Part shown: in pieces, positions 15,065 through 23,892 of the stretch
Layout: every line of letters starts with the position of its first letter
Numbering within the stretch: the stretch's first letter is position 1
Origin: Streptomyces bluensis
GTDB lineage: Bacteria > Actinomycetota > Actinomycetes > Streptomycetales > Streptomycetaceae
Assembly (NCBI RefSeq): GCF_014650715.1
Contig: NZ_BMVM01000014.1
Span: forward strand, 124,001-188,000
Length of the DNA: 64,000 nt
Direction of reading: 5' to 3'
Made by a program: the position numbers and the translations under genes
The notes under the pieces: model-generated
The model's database searches: none
Seen by the model: the letters and a program-made list of their open reading frames with translations, nothing else
What the model was told of the DNA's origin: nothing

Positions 15065-16621
15065 TCACTCGAAGCGGGCCGCCAGCAGCACCACGTCCTC
15101 CTCGCTGCCGTCCGCCCGTCCCGGCTCCGCCCGGTTGCGGGGCGCCCGCACGGCCGGCCCGTCGGGCAGCACGCTGCGCAGGATGTGGTCGGCGACCGCA
15201 CCGGGGTCGGCGCGCACCGGTCTGGGCAGGCCCGCCGCGGCGGCGTGCAGCCGGGCGAAGGCGCGGTCCATGGCGTCGCCCATGCGCCGCAGCAGACCGT
15301 CGGTGTAGAGCAGCACCGTCTCGCCCGGCTCAACGCACAGCTCGGTGCTGGGCGCCTCCCAGCAGGCGAGCATCCCCAAGGGGGCCGACAGGGACGTCTC
15401 CACGAACTCGGTGCGCCGCTCACCGATCACCAGCGGCGGGTTGTGCCCGGCCCCGGCCAGAGTGATCTTGCGCAGGGCGGGTTCGCAGTAGGCGAAGAGG
15501 GCGGTGGCCGCGCGGGCGGGTTCCGTGAGCCTCAGGAGCAGTTCGAGATCGGACAGGACGGCGACGGGGTCCTCGCCCTCCATCACGGCGTACGCCCTCA
15601 GGGACGCCCGCAGCCGCCCCATCGCGGCGATCGCGCTGGGCCCGGACCCGGTGACGGACCCGACCGCGAGGCCGAGCGCGCCGTCGGGCAGCGGCAGCGC
15701 GTCGTACCAGTCGCCGCCACCGCGGGAGCCGGTGCGGTGCCGGGCGGCGAGCTGGATGCCGGCGAGCCGGGGCAGCCGGGAGGGGAGTAGTTCCTCGGCG
15801 ATCGTCCTCATGCACGCGCGCGTGCGCTCTGTTTCGACGGTCCGGGCCAGGTGTTCGGTCGCGTAGCGGGCGTAGAGGCCGACCAGGTGCCGCTGCCGCT
15901 CGACAGGTTCGGCGGGTTCGTCGTAGAGCCAGACGGCGGCACCGATGCGGCCCGCCGCCTCCGTGGTGAGCGGCAGCGCGTAGCTGGCGGCGTAGCCGAG
16001 GCGCGCGGCCACCTCACGGTGGCGGGGGTCCAGCCCGTCCTCGGCGAAGAGGTCGGGCTGTGCGATCTCGCCGTCGCCGCCCGGGAGTCCGGCCGGTGTG
16101 TCGAGGAGCCGTCCGTACGACATGGAGGCGCGCGGCACCGTCTCGATGTGGCCGAGATCGGCCCGGCCGAGGCCGAGGCCGACGGTCGTGTCCGGGCCGA
16201 GCCCGTCGCCCGGTTCAAGTACGACGAGACCGCGCCGGGCGCCTACGAGGGCGGCTCCGGCGCGCAGCAGTTCCTGCAGCGCGTCGCCGAGTGAGTCCGT
16301 GCGTGCCAGGCGCTCGGTGAGTTCGTGGAGGGTCGTGAGGTCGGAGACCCGGCCTGCGAGTCGGTCCTGGAGAACGGCTCCGGGGGCGACGGGCGGCGTG
16401 GCCGGCGGAGCGCCCGTGGCGGCGGGTGTGGGCACGACAGTGTGTGCGGGCGACGGAACGGTTGAATCGATTCCAGCCACTTTCGGAAGGTGAGGGGCGT
16501 TCATGGTGTCCGGCTTTCGGACCGGCGCGCATTGCTCCATAGCATCGCAAACCCCCATGTCATTTTGCGCCGCCAGCAGTGTCTCCACATGTACACGCAC
16601 TCGTGAGGAGATGTCCAGCAT
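15065..16621 (-). CDS. GAF-domain PP2C-type (SpoIIE-like) protein phosphatase
   Basis: 518 residues. A disordered N-terminus precedes a GAF sensor region (about 130-290) and a C-terminal SpoIIE/PP2C Ser/Thr phosphatase domain with GGGDWYDALPLPDG (metal-binding Asp), VGSVTGSGPSAIAAM and the late LLYTDGLLRR motif. Such proteins dephosphorylate anti-anti-sigma factors in partner-switching cascades, often with HATPase_c proteins like the two in this window. Start 16621 (MLDIS...) was preferred, with GCAGGAC upstream; starts at 16558 and 16504 are alternatives. Confidence 0.87.
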   Translation of the reverse strand: MLDISSRVRVHVETLLAAQNDMGVCDAMEQCAPVRKPDTMNAPHLPKVAGIDSTVPSPAHTVVPTPAATGAPPATPPVAPGAVLQDRLAGRVSDLTTLHELTERLARTDSLGDALQELLRAGAALVGARRGLVVLEPGDGLGPDTTVGLGLGRADLGHIETVPRASMSYGRLLDTPAGLPGGDGEIAQPDLFAEDGLDPRHREVAARLGYAASYALPLTTEAAGRIGAAVWLYDEPAEPVERQRHLVGLYARYATEHLARTVETERTRACMRTIAEELLPSRLPRLAGIQLAARHRTGSRGGGDWYDALPLPDGALGLAVGSVTGSGPSAIAAMGRLRASLRAYAVMEGEDPVAVLSDLELLLRLTEPARAATALFAYCEPALRKITLAGAGHNPPLVIGERRTEFVETSLSAPLGMLACWEAPSTELCVEPGETVLLYTDGLLRRMGDAMDRAFARLHAAAAGLPRPVRADPGAVADHILRSVLPDGPAVRAPRNRAEPGRADGSEEDVVLLAARFE

Positions 16622-17102
16622 TGTCCTGCGGGGATATCTGGTGTCCGTGGGGTGCAGTGAGTCTCTTGTGAAATAGTAAAGTTGGCTTAAAAGTGCCTCA
16701 GGGAACGGCGTATTGCGGTCGACTGGCCTTGTTCGACAGAGCGTCACAGCGGTCGTGATGGGTACGTACTCGGTGAAAGCCAGGGGTGGTGGGGGCCACC
16801 CGGAACCTGGCGCCGGAGCTGAGCGTCCTATCCACCGACGACCGTGCCCCATCCTCCCGTGGCGGAGGCGGCGAGCAAGAGTGGTACGGCAGATCGCCGG
16901 ACGTCGCCACCCGTACGCCATGCCCGTGCTTTAGGCAGACGCAGTATGGACACGGAAGCAGCCAGTGCTCGGCCCCTAGGGGTTCCCCTTGTCCTGGACA
17001 GGGGTGTGATGCGCCAGCAGGTACGCACAGTGAAGTGATCGACACATGTTGTGATGTGGACCGCGGTGTTGCCAGGCGTGCAACGGAAAGGAGCGAGCGC
17101 TC
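16622..17102. other. 481-bp divergent intergenic region
   Basis: No gene is supported. An A+T-rich patch (about 16665-16695) just upstream of the phosphatase gene is a likely minus-strand promoter zone. A short GGGTGG/CCACCC hairpin lies at 16784-16801. The downstream gene has a strong ribosome site at its left boundary. Confidence 0.45.
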
Positions 17103-17768
17103 ATGCGCGAGATCCCCGGAAAGCGACGCAGGCTCCTGTCCAAGCGGAACGGCGGGAGGTCTGAGATGCTTCAGCAGGCCCTGACGTTCGCGACCGAATG
17201 GCAGTGGCCCGTACTCCCGGGCGTGGCTCCGGACCCGCAGGGCCGGGCCCGCTGCGGATGCCCCGACGCGGAGTGCGTAGTGCCCGGCGCCCATCCCTTC
17301 GACCCCGGTCTCCTCGCGGCCACCACCGACGAGCGCATGGTGCGCTGGTGGTGGAGCAACCGGCCCGCGGCGCCGATCGTGCTGGCCACAGGAGGCAAGG
17401 CGCCCTGTGCGGTGAGCCTGCCGGCCCTCGCGGCGGCCCGCGCCCTCGAAGCACTCGACCGCACGGGGATGCGCCTCGGCCCGGTCGTGGCGACCCCCGC
17501 GCGATGGGCGATTCTCGTGGCGCCCTATTCCATGGAGCAACTGGGCGAGTTGCTGTACGCCAAGGACTTCGTGCCGGGTTCCCTGCGCTTCCACGGCGAG
17601 GGCGGCTATCTGGCGCTGCCCCCGTCCGAGACCGGCATCGGCCAGGTCCGCTGGGAACGGGCTCCGTTGCCCGGCTCGGCCGTGCCCTGGGTGCCCGATG
17701 TGGAGGCCGTGGTGGACGCGGTGGTGGAGGCCCTCACTCGTACGGGTGTGAGCGCACCCGAGTTGTGA
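17103..17768 (+). CDS. Prim-pol-like (bifunctional primase/polymerase N-terminal) protein
   Basis: 221 residues resembling the prim-pol N-terminal domain that Streptomyces genomes carry as free-standing proteins. Visible features are FATEWQWPVLPGV, a Cys pair in RCGCPDAEC, the WWWSNRPAAPIVLATG core and a C-terminal ALPPSETG. The standard prim-pol metal residues are hard to place, so catalytic activity is doubtful. ATG 17103 follows AAAGGAG at ideal spacing. A second prim-pol protein is at 33187-34056. Confidence 0.75.
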   Translation: MREIPGKRRRLLSKRNGGRSEMLQQALTFATEWQWPVLPGVAPDPQGRARCGCPDAECVVPGAHPFDPGLLAATTDERMVRWWWSNRPAAPIVLATGGKAPCAVSLPALAAARALEALDRTGMRLGPVVATPARWAILVAPYSMEQLGELLYAKDFVPGSLRFHGEGGYLALPPSETGIGQVRWERAPLPGSAVPWVPDVEAVVDAVVEALTRTGVSAPEL

Positions 17769-17823
17769 GGGTGTTGGGCGCGCGGGAAACCGGGCGCCCG
17801 CTGTGGGGCGTTATCTTCCGTTC

Positions 17824-18576
17824 ATGCAGTTTCATTCCGGTCGGCTTCGTTCCGGCTGGCTTCGTTCCGGTCGGCACAGAGCCTCATGGCTGCGGCGTCG
17901 CGGGCCGGGGGCCCGAAGGGTCCGCGTGGGGGCGCTGATCGGGGTCGCGGTGGCCGCTGTCGCCTTCCCGCTGGCTGTGGCGTCCGCGGGCACTGTCGGC
18001 GACGCGGGTCGGATGGTCGCCCGGGTGTCCGGACTCACCGACGACAAGACGCGAACCACCGACGGCGGAGCGCGCGAGGGCGAGCGAGCGCAGGGCGACG
18101 CGGGAGCGCAGGGTGACGGGCGAACGTACGGTGACGACGCGCGCACTGGTGAGTCCCACATCGGTGAGGCGCGCGGCGAGGGGGTGTCGGCCCTCTCGCG
18201 GTCGGCCTTGTCGCTCGGCTTCGACCTCGCCACCGTCACCCGCTGCGGCCCCGACCTCTCGTCCCCTGGCGGCATCAAGGCGCAGACCTGTGTGCTGACC
18301 CGGGACGAGGAGACCTGGGCGCGCACCTATTACCGCAACGCGACGGGCGAGGAACTGAGTTCCTCCCTCAGCCTCATGGCACCCGACGGACGTTCCGTGT
18401 GGATGCGCTGCATCGTGGGCGCGCAGGACGAGCCCGGCGTGTGTGAGACGCCGCGGGAGCGTACGCGAGGCGATCTGGGGGCGTACACAGCCGTCGCGGA
18501 GTTCGCGGGGAGCGCCGGACGCGGGCCGCTGTTGCTGCGCTCCGGGAGCAACTCGCCCCAGACGACCGGCGGTTGA
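17824..18576 (+). CDS. Membrane-anchored hypothetical exported protein
   Basis: About 250 residues: a very basic N-terminus with RSGWLRSGRHRA repeats, one hydrophobic segment (VGALIGVAVAAVAFPLAVASAG), an Asp/Glu/Gly-rich linker, and an extracellular domain with four cysteines (TRCGPD, QTCVLT, MRCIVG, GVCETP) that could form two disulfides. An in-frame GTG at 17803 is an alternative start, and neither start has a strong ribosome site. Function unknown. A hairpin terminator follows at 18629-18666. Confidence 0.65.
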   Translation: MQFHSGRLRSGWLRSGRHRASWLRRRGPGARRVRVGALIGVAVAAVAFPLAVASAGTVGDAGRMVARVSGLTDDKTRTTDGGAREGERAQGDAGAQGDGRTYGDDARTGESHIGEARGEGVSALSRSALSLGFDLATVTRCGPDLSSPGGIKAQTCVLTRDEETWARTYYRNATGEELSSSLSLMAPDGRSVWMRCIVGAQDEPGVCETPRERTRGDLGAYTAVAEFAGSAGRGPLLLRSGSNSPQTTGG

Positions 18577-18628
18577 CACCCCTCCGGTTCCGTACAACTG
18601 ACCGCGTCCGAACCCGGGCATGCAAAGA

Positions 18629-18666
18629 CCCGGTTGCTGGCGACGGGGGATGCACCAGCAACCGGG
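18629..18666 (+). terminator. 12-bp hairpin terminator
   Basis: CCCGGTTGCTGG (18629-18640) and its exact complement (18655-18666) enclose a 14-nt loop, about 55 bp after the preceding stop. Just downstream a GAGATCG/CGATCTC pair adds a second possible stem. Confidence 0.7.
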
Positions 18667-18752
18667 CTACTGGAACGGTAACAAGAGATCGGCTGTTAGC
18701 AAATTCGATCTCGGCTATTCAGACACCGATTTCCTTGTCACAGAGGGGAGTT

Positions 18753-18766
18753 GTGACAGGAGTCAC
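18753..18766. promoter_or_regulatory. Crp-like palindrome
   Basis: GTGACAGGAGTCAC matches the Streptomyces Crp motif (GTG, six bases, GNCAC). It lies between the convergent ends of the exported-protein gene and the SEC-C gene, not in front of a known start, so regulatory meaning is uncertain. Confidence 0.35.
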
Positions 18767-18818
18767 CTGCTGATTGAACGGCGGGTCGGTTGACCGGTCG
18801 GCCGGCCGGCCTCGTCTC

Positions 18819-19808
18819 TCAGCTGAGCGTGACCTGTCGGTTGGTCAGCCCGCCGCGTGCCCGCCGCTCGTCCGGGGTGAGCGGCGCGTCCGAGGCCAGC
18901 GCGGTGGCGAGGCGCTCGGCGAACTCGGCGGCGGGCTTCTCGATGTCCTCCGCGCCGACGCTGCTTGGCAGGTCCCAGACCGGCACCGTGAGACCGTGCG
19001 CCCGGAAGGAGCCCACCAGGCGGGTGCCCTCGCCGAGTGCCGACTGCCCGGCCGCGTGCAGCCGCGCGAGGGCGTCCAGAAGCTGCTCCTCGGCGTGGGG
19101 CATGACCCAGCGCAGGTGGTTCTTGTCGGGGGTCTCGCACCAGTACGCGGCGTCCACACCCTGGAGTTTCACGGTCGGGATGGCGGCGGCGTTGGCCCGC
19201 TCCAGGGACGCGGCCACTTCCGCCGTCGCGTTCTCCGCGTCCGGAACCCAGAATTCGAAGCCCGTGTGCACAACTGGCTCGAACGCGCCTTCGGGGTCGA
19301 GCAGATCCTGCAGTCGCGGAGCGTCGGCCGGGGCGCGGCGACCCTGGACCGGAGTGCCGGGCTCCGCGACGAGCGCGCGCTGGAGAGTGTCGGCCAGGTC
19401 GCGGCTGATGTCGCCCGACGCCGTGTCGTTCTGCAGTCCGAGCAGCACCGAGCCGTCGTCGCGGCGCAGGGCCGGCCAGGCCATCGGCAGGACGGTGGCG
19501 AGCGTGACCGACGGGACGCCCTCCGGGAGGCCCTCTTTCAGAGTCAGCTCCACGGTGGCGGCGGGCACCAGCTCGCGCAGCGCGATCCAGTCGCACTCCC
19601 CCGGGAGGCCCCCGAAGGGGCGCTGCACCAACTCGGTCACCGCGTGCGCGGCGGCCCGGCCGTGGCAGGCCTTGTAGCGGCGGCCGCTGCCACAGGGGCA
19701 GGGCTCGCGCGCGCCGACAACCGGAACGTGGCCGTCAGCGCCTGCGGCGCCGGCTCCGCCCGTGCTCTGCGGGCGCTTGGCCTTCGTCTGGGGTCGCTTC
19801 TTGGCCAT
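18819..19808 (-). CDS. SEC-C zinc-motif protein with DUF5926-type domain
   Basis: 329 residues beginning with a lysine-rich stretch (MAKKRPQTKAKRPQ), then a SEC-C zinc motif (PCPCGSGRRYKACHG) like the one that links SecA to SecB or ribosomes, followed by a ~270-residue domain common in actinobacteria without a known role (for example HLRWVMPHAEEQLLDALARLH). The ATG at 19808 directly precedes the basic N-terminus. Zinc binding is a safe inference; the biological role is not known. Confidence 0.8.
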   Translation of the reverse strand: MAKKRPQTKAKRPQSTGGAGAAGADGHVPVVGAREPCPCGSGRRYKACHGRAAAHAVTELVQRPFGGLPGECDWIALRELVPAATVELTLKEGLPEGVPSVTLATVLPMAWPALRRDDGSVLLGLQNDTASGDISRDLADTLQRALVAEPGTPVQGRRAPADAPRLQDLLDPEGAFEPVVHTGFEFWVPDAENATAEVAASLERANAAAIPTVKLQGVDAAYWCETPDKNHLRWVMPHAEEQLLDALARLHAAGQSALGEGTRLVGSFRAHGLTVPVWDLPSSVGAEDIEKPAAEFAERLATALASDAPLTPDERRARGGLTNRQVTLS

Positions 19809-20258
19809 CGTGGGTGTCTCCCGGTTACGGCTCGTTTCGTACAGTCGGGAGCCTAGCCGCTCGCACGGCGACCGGCGGGAACCTGTGGACAACGCCTGCC
19901 GCTCGGGGGGCCTGTCGGCCGGATGTCTGTCGGCCGGAAGTCTGTCGGTCGGATGTCCGTCGGTCCGGGCAAGCGTCGGGTTGCGGATCGCAGATCCCTC
20001 GTGGCCGGGTTCCAGATCTCTCGTGCCAGTGCTCCAGGCCACTCGTGGCCGAGTCACCCGTCCCTCGTACCCTGCCGAAGGGCCCCGCGCATCAGGGCTG
20101 CAGACCAGTGCGCCCGCACCGAGGACCCAGAGATGGTGCCACCGCTCGGGCCACGCGCCCGCACCCGTCACAAATCAGACATCACACATCACGGACCGTG
20201 CATCACGCATCACGGATCACGGATCCGGGCCGTCTGTCCCCGAGCGGTGCGCCCCGCG
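19809..20258. other. 450-bp intergenic region with a 15-bp tandem repeat
   Basis: No gene is supported. A tandem repeat at 19912-19968 has nearly four copies of CTGTCGGCCGGATGT with drift. A second short repeat of ATCACGG-type units lies around 20190-20222, next to the following minus-strand gene's stop. Confidence 0.6.
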
Positions 20259-20891
20259 CTAGTCCATGTCCTCGAAGGCTTCCGCCAGTTCCAGGCCGGG
20301 TATCGCGGAGACCGGCGGAGCCGTGACGCGGCTGACGAAGTCGTCGCGACGGCGGGCGCGGTCCACGTTCTCCTGGACGACGACCCACACGGTGACCTCT
20401 CCGCGCGCGTCGTTCCGGACGCCCCAGTCGTCGGCCAGCGCGGTGATGATGTTCAGGCCACGGCCGCCATGGGCGGTGACCGAGGGGGTGGCCGGAACCG
20501 GGCTGGTCGGGCCACCGCCGTCCGTCACCTCCACGGTGAGCCGGCCCGACGGGTCGACGCACCACGCCGCGCGCACGTCGCCGTCCCCGGCGAGGGCTTC
20601 GTCGCCCAGTGGTCTGCCGTGCTTGCAGGCGTTACTGAGTAGTTCGGAAAGGATCAGTACGGCATCGTCGATGACCGTTTCCGCCACACCCCCGGTGCGC
20701 AACTGGTCACGCATCCTGTGTCTTGCTTCCCCCACGCCCGCAGGGCCATGGGGTACGGCCATGCTCGACGACGTGGGCACCTCCTGTGCCACCACCAACG
20801 CCACCCCCGAGACCTCCTTTGCCCCACGCCACGGTGTGAATGCCCCATTGGGCTGGACTGGAAACCGGCCAATCCACGTCCACTGACGCAC
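20259..20891 (-). CDS. HATPase_c anti-sigma-factor-type ATP-binding protein
   Basis: 210 residues with the GHKL ATPase signature: N-box LILSELLSNACKHG, G1-like VTDGGGPTSP, and G2 GRGLNIITALADDWG. The ~60-residue N-terminal extension (VQPNGAFTPWRGAKEVSG...) is seen in this Streptomyces subfamily. The start is GTG at 20891. Probable role is binding sigma or anti-anti-sigma partners in a partner-switching network; no cognate gene is adjacent. Confidence 0.85.
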   Translation of the reverse strand: MRQWTWIGRFPVQPNGAFTPWRGAKEVSGVALVVAQEVPTSSSMAVPHGPAGVGEARHRMRDQLRTGGVAETVIDDAVLILSELLSNACKHGRPLGDEALAGDGDVRAAWCVDPSGRLTVEVTDGGGPTSPVPATPSVTAHGGRGLNIITALADDWGVRNDARGEVTVWVVVQENVDRARRRDDFVSRVTAPPVSAIPGLELAEAFEDMD

Positions 20892-21011
20892 TTGTAACGA
20901 TCAAGTACGGATCGAACGCGCCGGTGCACTCCCTGTAATCGTGTGGCTGGAATTCGATGCTGCTCGGTGGCTCCCCGGGGCGTTCCCGTGCACGCCGCTG
21001 CTCCGGTGGCC

Positions 21012-21821
21012 TCAGCGGTCCAACTGCCGCAGCACCGCGCGTGGGCGGTTGGTGATGATGGCGTCGACGCCCAGGCCGGCGCAGAGGTCGACGTCCTGGG
21101 GCTCGTTCACGGTCCACACGTGCACCTGGTGGCCGGCCCGCTTCAGGCGCTCGATGTACGCGGGGTGATTGCGCACGACCCGGATCGAGGGTCCGGCGAT
21201 CCGGACGCCCGCCGGCAGGCGTCCGTCCCGCAGCCGGGGCGAGACGAACTGCATCAGGTAGACCGTGGGCAGCGTCGGTGACGCGGCCCGGACGCGGTGC
21301 AGGGAGCGCGCGGAGAAGCTCATGACCCGAACCGGCGACTCGGCGGCGGACTCCGGGGCGTCCAGGCCGAACCGCTTCAGCAGGAGCAGCAGCCGCTCCT
21401 CCACCTGGCCCGCCCAGCGCGTCGGATGCTTGGTCTCGATGGCCAGTTCCACCTGGCGGCCCGCGTCGGCGACCAGCTCCAGAAGGCGCTCCAGGGTGAG
21501 GACGGAGGTGGCCTCCCGATCCTCGGGGCGGTGCTCCCAGTCGGGCTCCTCGTCACGACTCTTCCAGGAGCCGAAGTCCAGGGTGGCCAGGTCGGCGAGC
21601 TCCAGGGCCGAGACCGCGCCGCGGCCGTTGGACGTGCGGTTGACGCGGCGGTCGTGCACGCAGACGAGATGGCCGTCCGCAGTCAGCCGTACATCGCATT
21701 CGAGGGCGTCCGCACCGTCCTCGATCGCCTTCTTGTACGCGGCCAGCGTGTGCTCGGGGGCCTCTTCGGAGGCTCCACGGTGGGCGACGACCTGAATCGG
21801 GTGCTGTCGTGCGTGGGTCAC
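21012..21821 (-). CDS. Glycerophosphodiester phosphodiesterase
   Basis: Hydrolyses glycerophosphodiesters to glycerol-3-phosphate and an alcohol; 269 residues, the usual length. Catalytic motifs: VAHRGASEEAPEHT (His-Arg), the metal-binding ALECDVRLTADG, and VCVHDRRVNRTSNG with the second His. The C-terminal half has WTVNEPQDV and DAIITNRP, also family hallmarks. No signal peptide, so it acts in the cytoplasm. The GTG start at 21821 has a weak ribosome site; no better start exists. Confidence 0.92.
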   Translation of the reverse strand: MTHARQHPIQVVAHRGASEEAPEHTLAAYKKAIEDGADALECDVRLTADGHLVCVHDRRVNRTSNGRGAVSALELADLATLDFGSWKSRDEEPDWEHRPEDREATSVLTLERLLELVADAGRQVELAIETKHPTRWAGQVEERLLLLLKRFGLDAPESAAESPVRVMSFSARSLHRVRAASPTLPTVYLMQFVSPRLRDGRLPAGVRIAGPSIRVVRNHPAYIERLKRAGHQVHVWTVNEPQDVDLCAGLGVDAIITNRPRAVLRQLDR

Positions 21822-22123
21822 GGCGTCATGGTGCCACCGCGAGGGGGTATGCGTGAGGGTGGTCGCGTCACAAATCTGTCTGTTTAGTCCGATAGGTATG
21901 ACAGGTCCGATATAAAGGATGGTCGCAGACCCACAGGCACCGCTTATGGTGCTCTGACGGTCCATGGGAAAAGCTGACGGCAGACACAATCACATGACAA
22001 GCACATGCACAGATGCACAGATGCACAGCTTCATCGCGCCGGACCACCGAAGCGTGAACGCGCGTGACCGAGTGCGACCGAGTGCGACCGAGAAACAACA
22101 GCCGTGGATCGAGGAGAAGAGCT
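21822..22123. promoter_or_regulatory. 302-bp divergent promoter region upstream of the S1C protease gene
   Basis: Relatively A+T-rich DNA around 21890-21930 with TATAAA is a likely promoter zone. Short direct repeats follow: ATGCACAG three times (about 22004-22027) and a 10-bp GTGCGACCGA unit about three times (22065-22092). Confidence 0.45.
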
Positions 22124-23629
22124 GTGAGCACCGAGAACGAGGGCACCGCAGTACCCCCCGCCCCGTCCGCACCTCCTGTGCCGGTGGAATCTCCCGCTGC
22201 TTCCGCACCGGCCAAGGCGCCCGAGCCGAGCGCGCCTGCCGGTGACACCGCCGCACAGGAGGCGCCGACGACTCCGATCCCGGCAGCGCCCACGGGGGCG
22301 CCGCCGTACGCGTCCGCCGACGGTCAGGGCACCGACGGCCACGCGCAGCCTCAGGGCGCCCCCGAAGTGCCCCCCGGCGGGGCGACTTCGCCCCCGGCCG
22401 CCGGCTGGCCCCCGCCTCCGCCTCCGGCCATGCCGTCGTACGCGGACGGTGGCGGTTCGGGCCCTGGCTGGGGCACCTCGTACCAGCAGCCCGCGCCGAA
22501 GCCCGCCGGCAGGCGCGGCGGACTGCTCGCCGCGGTCCTCGTGGCCGCCCTCGTGGCGGGCGGTGTGGGCGGCGGCATCGGCTACACGCTGGCCGACCGC
22601 AACGAGGGCTCCACGGGCTCGACCACGGTGTCCGCCTCGCAGAGCGGCGGCGACCTCAAGCGTGACCCGGGCACCGTCGCCGCCGTCGCCGCCAAGGCGC
22701 TGCCCAGCACGGTCACCATCGAGGCCGAGAGCAGCAACGGAGAGGGCGGCACCGGCACCGGCTTCGTCTTCGACAAGCAGGGCCACATCGTCACCAACAA
22801 CCACGTGGTGGCGGGCGCCGTCGACGGCGGCAAGCTCACCGCGACCTTCCCCTCCGGCAAGAAGTACGACGCCGAGGTCGTCGGGCACGCCCAGGGCTAC
22901 GACGTCGCGGTCATCAAGCTGAGGAGCGCTCCTTCGGACCTGAAGCCCCTGACCCTCGGCGACTCCGACAGGGTGGCCGTCGGCGACTCGACCATCGCCA
23001 TCGGTGCGCCCTTCGGCCTCTCCAACACGGTGACCACGGGCATCATCAGTGCCAAGAACCGCCCCGTCGCCTCCAGCGACGGCAGCTCCAGCAGCAAGGC
23101 GTCGTACATGAGCGCCCTGCAGACGGACGCGTCGATCAACCCCGGCAACTCCGGCGGTCCGCTCCTGGACGCGCAGGGCAACGTCATCGGCATCAACTCG
23201 GCGATCCAGTCCTCAAGCAACGGCGGCCTCGGCGGCACCGGCCAGTCCGGGTCGATCGGCCTGGGCTTCGCGATCCCGATCAACCAGGCGGAGAACGTCG
23301 CCCAGCAGCTGATCAGGACGGGCAAGCCGGTCTACCCGGTGATCGGCGCATCGGTCTCCCTGCAGGACGGCACAGGCGGGGCGACGATCACCGACCAGGG
23401 CGAGGGCGGTGCCAACTCGGTCACCCCGGGCGGCCCCGCGGCCAAGGCCGGGCTCAAGCCCGGTGACGTGATCACCAAGCTCGACGACCACCCGATCGAC
23501 AGCGGCCCCACCCTGATCGGTCAGATCTGGACGCACCAGCCGGGCGACAAGGTGACCCTCACCTACCAACGTGACGGCAAGACCCGCACGACCGAGGTCA
23601 CCCTGGGCCAGCGCGAGGGCGACAGCTAA
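22124..23629 (+). CDS. Membrane-anchored HtrA-like S1C serine protease with PDZ domain
   Basis: 501 residues. A Pro/Ala-rich cytoplasmic tail (1-125) precedes one membrane helix (LLAAVLVAALVAGGVGGGIG). The extracytoplasmic trypsin-like domain shows the full catalytic triad: His in VTNNHVVAG, Asp in GYDVAVIKL and Ser in NPGNSGGPLL. A C-terminal PDZ domain (GPAAKAGLKPGDVITKLD) should control activation. Likely role is quality control of exported proteins under envelope stress. GTG 22124 follows GAGGAGAAG at good spacing. An upstream in-frame start lacks a ribosome site. Confidence 0.93.
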   Translation: MSTENEGTAVPPAPSAPPVPVESPAASAPAKAPEPSAPAGDTAAQEAPTTPIPAAPTGAPPYASADGQGTDGHAQPQGAPEVPPGGATSPPAAGWPPPPPPAMPSYADGGGSGPGWGTSYQQPAPKPAGRRGGLLAAVLVAALVAGGVGGGIGYTLADRNEGSTGSTTVSASQSGGDLKRDPGTVAAVAAKALPSTVTIEAESSNGEGGTGTGFVFDKQGHIVTNNHVVAGAVDGGKLTATFPSGKKYDAEVVGHAQGYDVAVIKLRSAPSDLKPLTLGDSDRVAVGDSTIAIGAPFGLSNTVTTGIISAKNRPVASSDGSSSSKASYMSALQTDASINPGNSGGPLLDAQGNVIGINSAIQSSSNGGLGGTGQSGSIGLGFAIPINQAENVAQQLIRTGKPVYPVIGASVSLQDGTGGATITDQGEGGANSVTPGGPAAKAGLKPGDVITKLDDHPIDSGPTLIGQIWTHQPGDKVTLTYQRDGKTRTTEVTLGQREGDS

Positions 23630-23674
23630 CAGTTACTCTTGTCCCCGCGCGCCCGACGATCGTGGGGCGCGCGG

Positions 23675-23761
23675 GGAGGCGTGCCCGAGCGGCCGAAGGG
23701 AACGGTCTTGAAAACCGTCGTGGCAGCGATGTCACCGTGGGTTCAAATCCCACCGCCTCCG
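23675..23761 (+). tRNA. tRNA-Ser (anticodon UGA)
   Basis: 87-nt cloverleaf: acceptor GGAGGCG pairs with CGCCTCC, T-loop GTTCAAATC, long class II variable arm and anticodon TGA in the loop CTTGAAAA. CCA is not encoded. A broken integrase gene lies just downstream, suggesting this tRNA served as an attachment site. Confidence 0.97.
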
Positions 23762-23787
23762 CGCAGGTCATAGACGTTGCAGGTCAG

Positions 23788-23819
23788 AAGGGGTGCCACT
23801 CTCCGGAGAGGCACCCCTT
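23788..23819. terminator. 10-bp hairpin downstream of tRNA-Ser
   Basis: AAGGGGTGCC (23788-23797) pairs with GGCACCCCTT (23810-23819) and is followed by T residues, consistent with a tRNA transcript terminator. Confidence 0.75.
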
Positions 23820-23892
23820 TGGCATGACCTTGTCTCACCCTGACTCGCCGGTTTCCCACCTCCAGCGCGTGCGGCCAACCTGCGGCCAGGAA

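Noticed and set aside
13739..15790. 683-codon open frame on the plus strand opposite pepP and the phosphatase gene
   Set aside because: It is the antisense shadow of two well-supported genes. The composition (Arg, Gly, Val, His rich without domain motifs) is what high-GC third positions produce, and no ribosome site is present.
19912..19968. CRISPR-like array
   Set aside because: The repeats are contiguous 15-bp units without spacers, so this is a simple tandem repeat. No cas genes are in the window.
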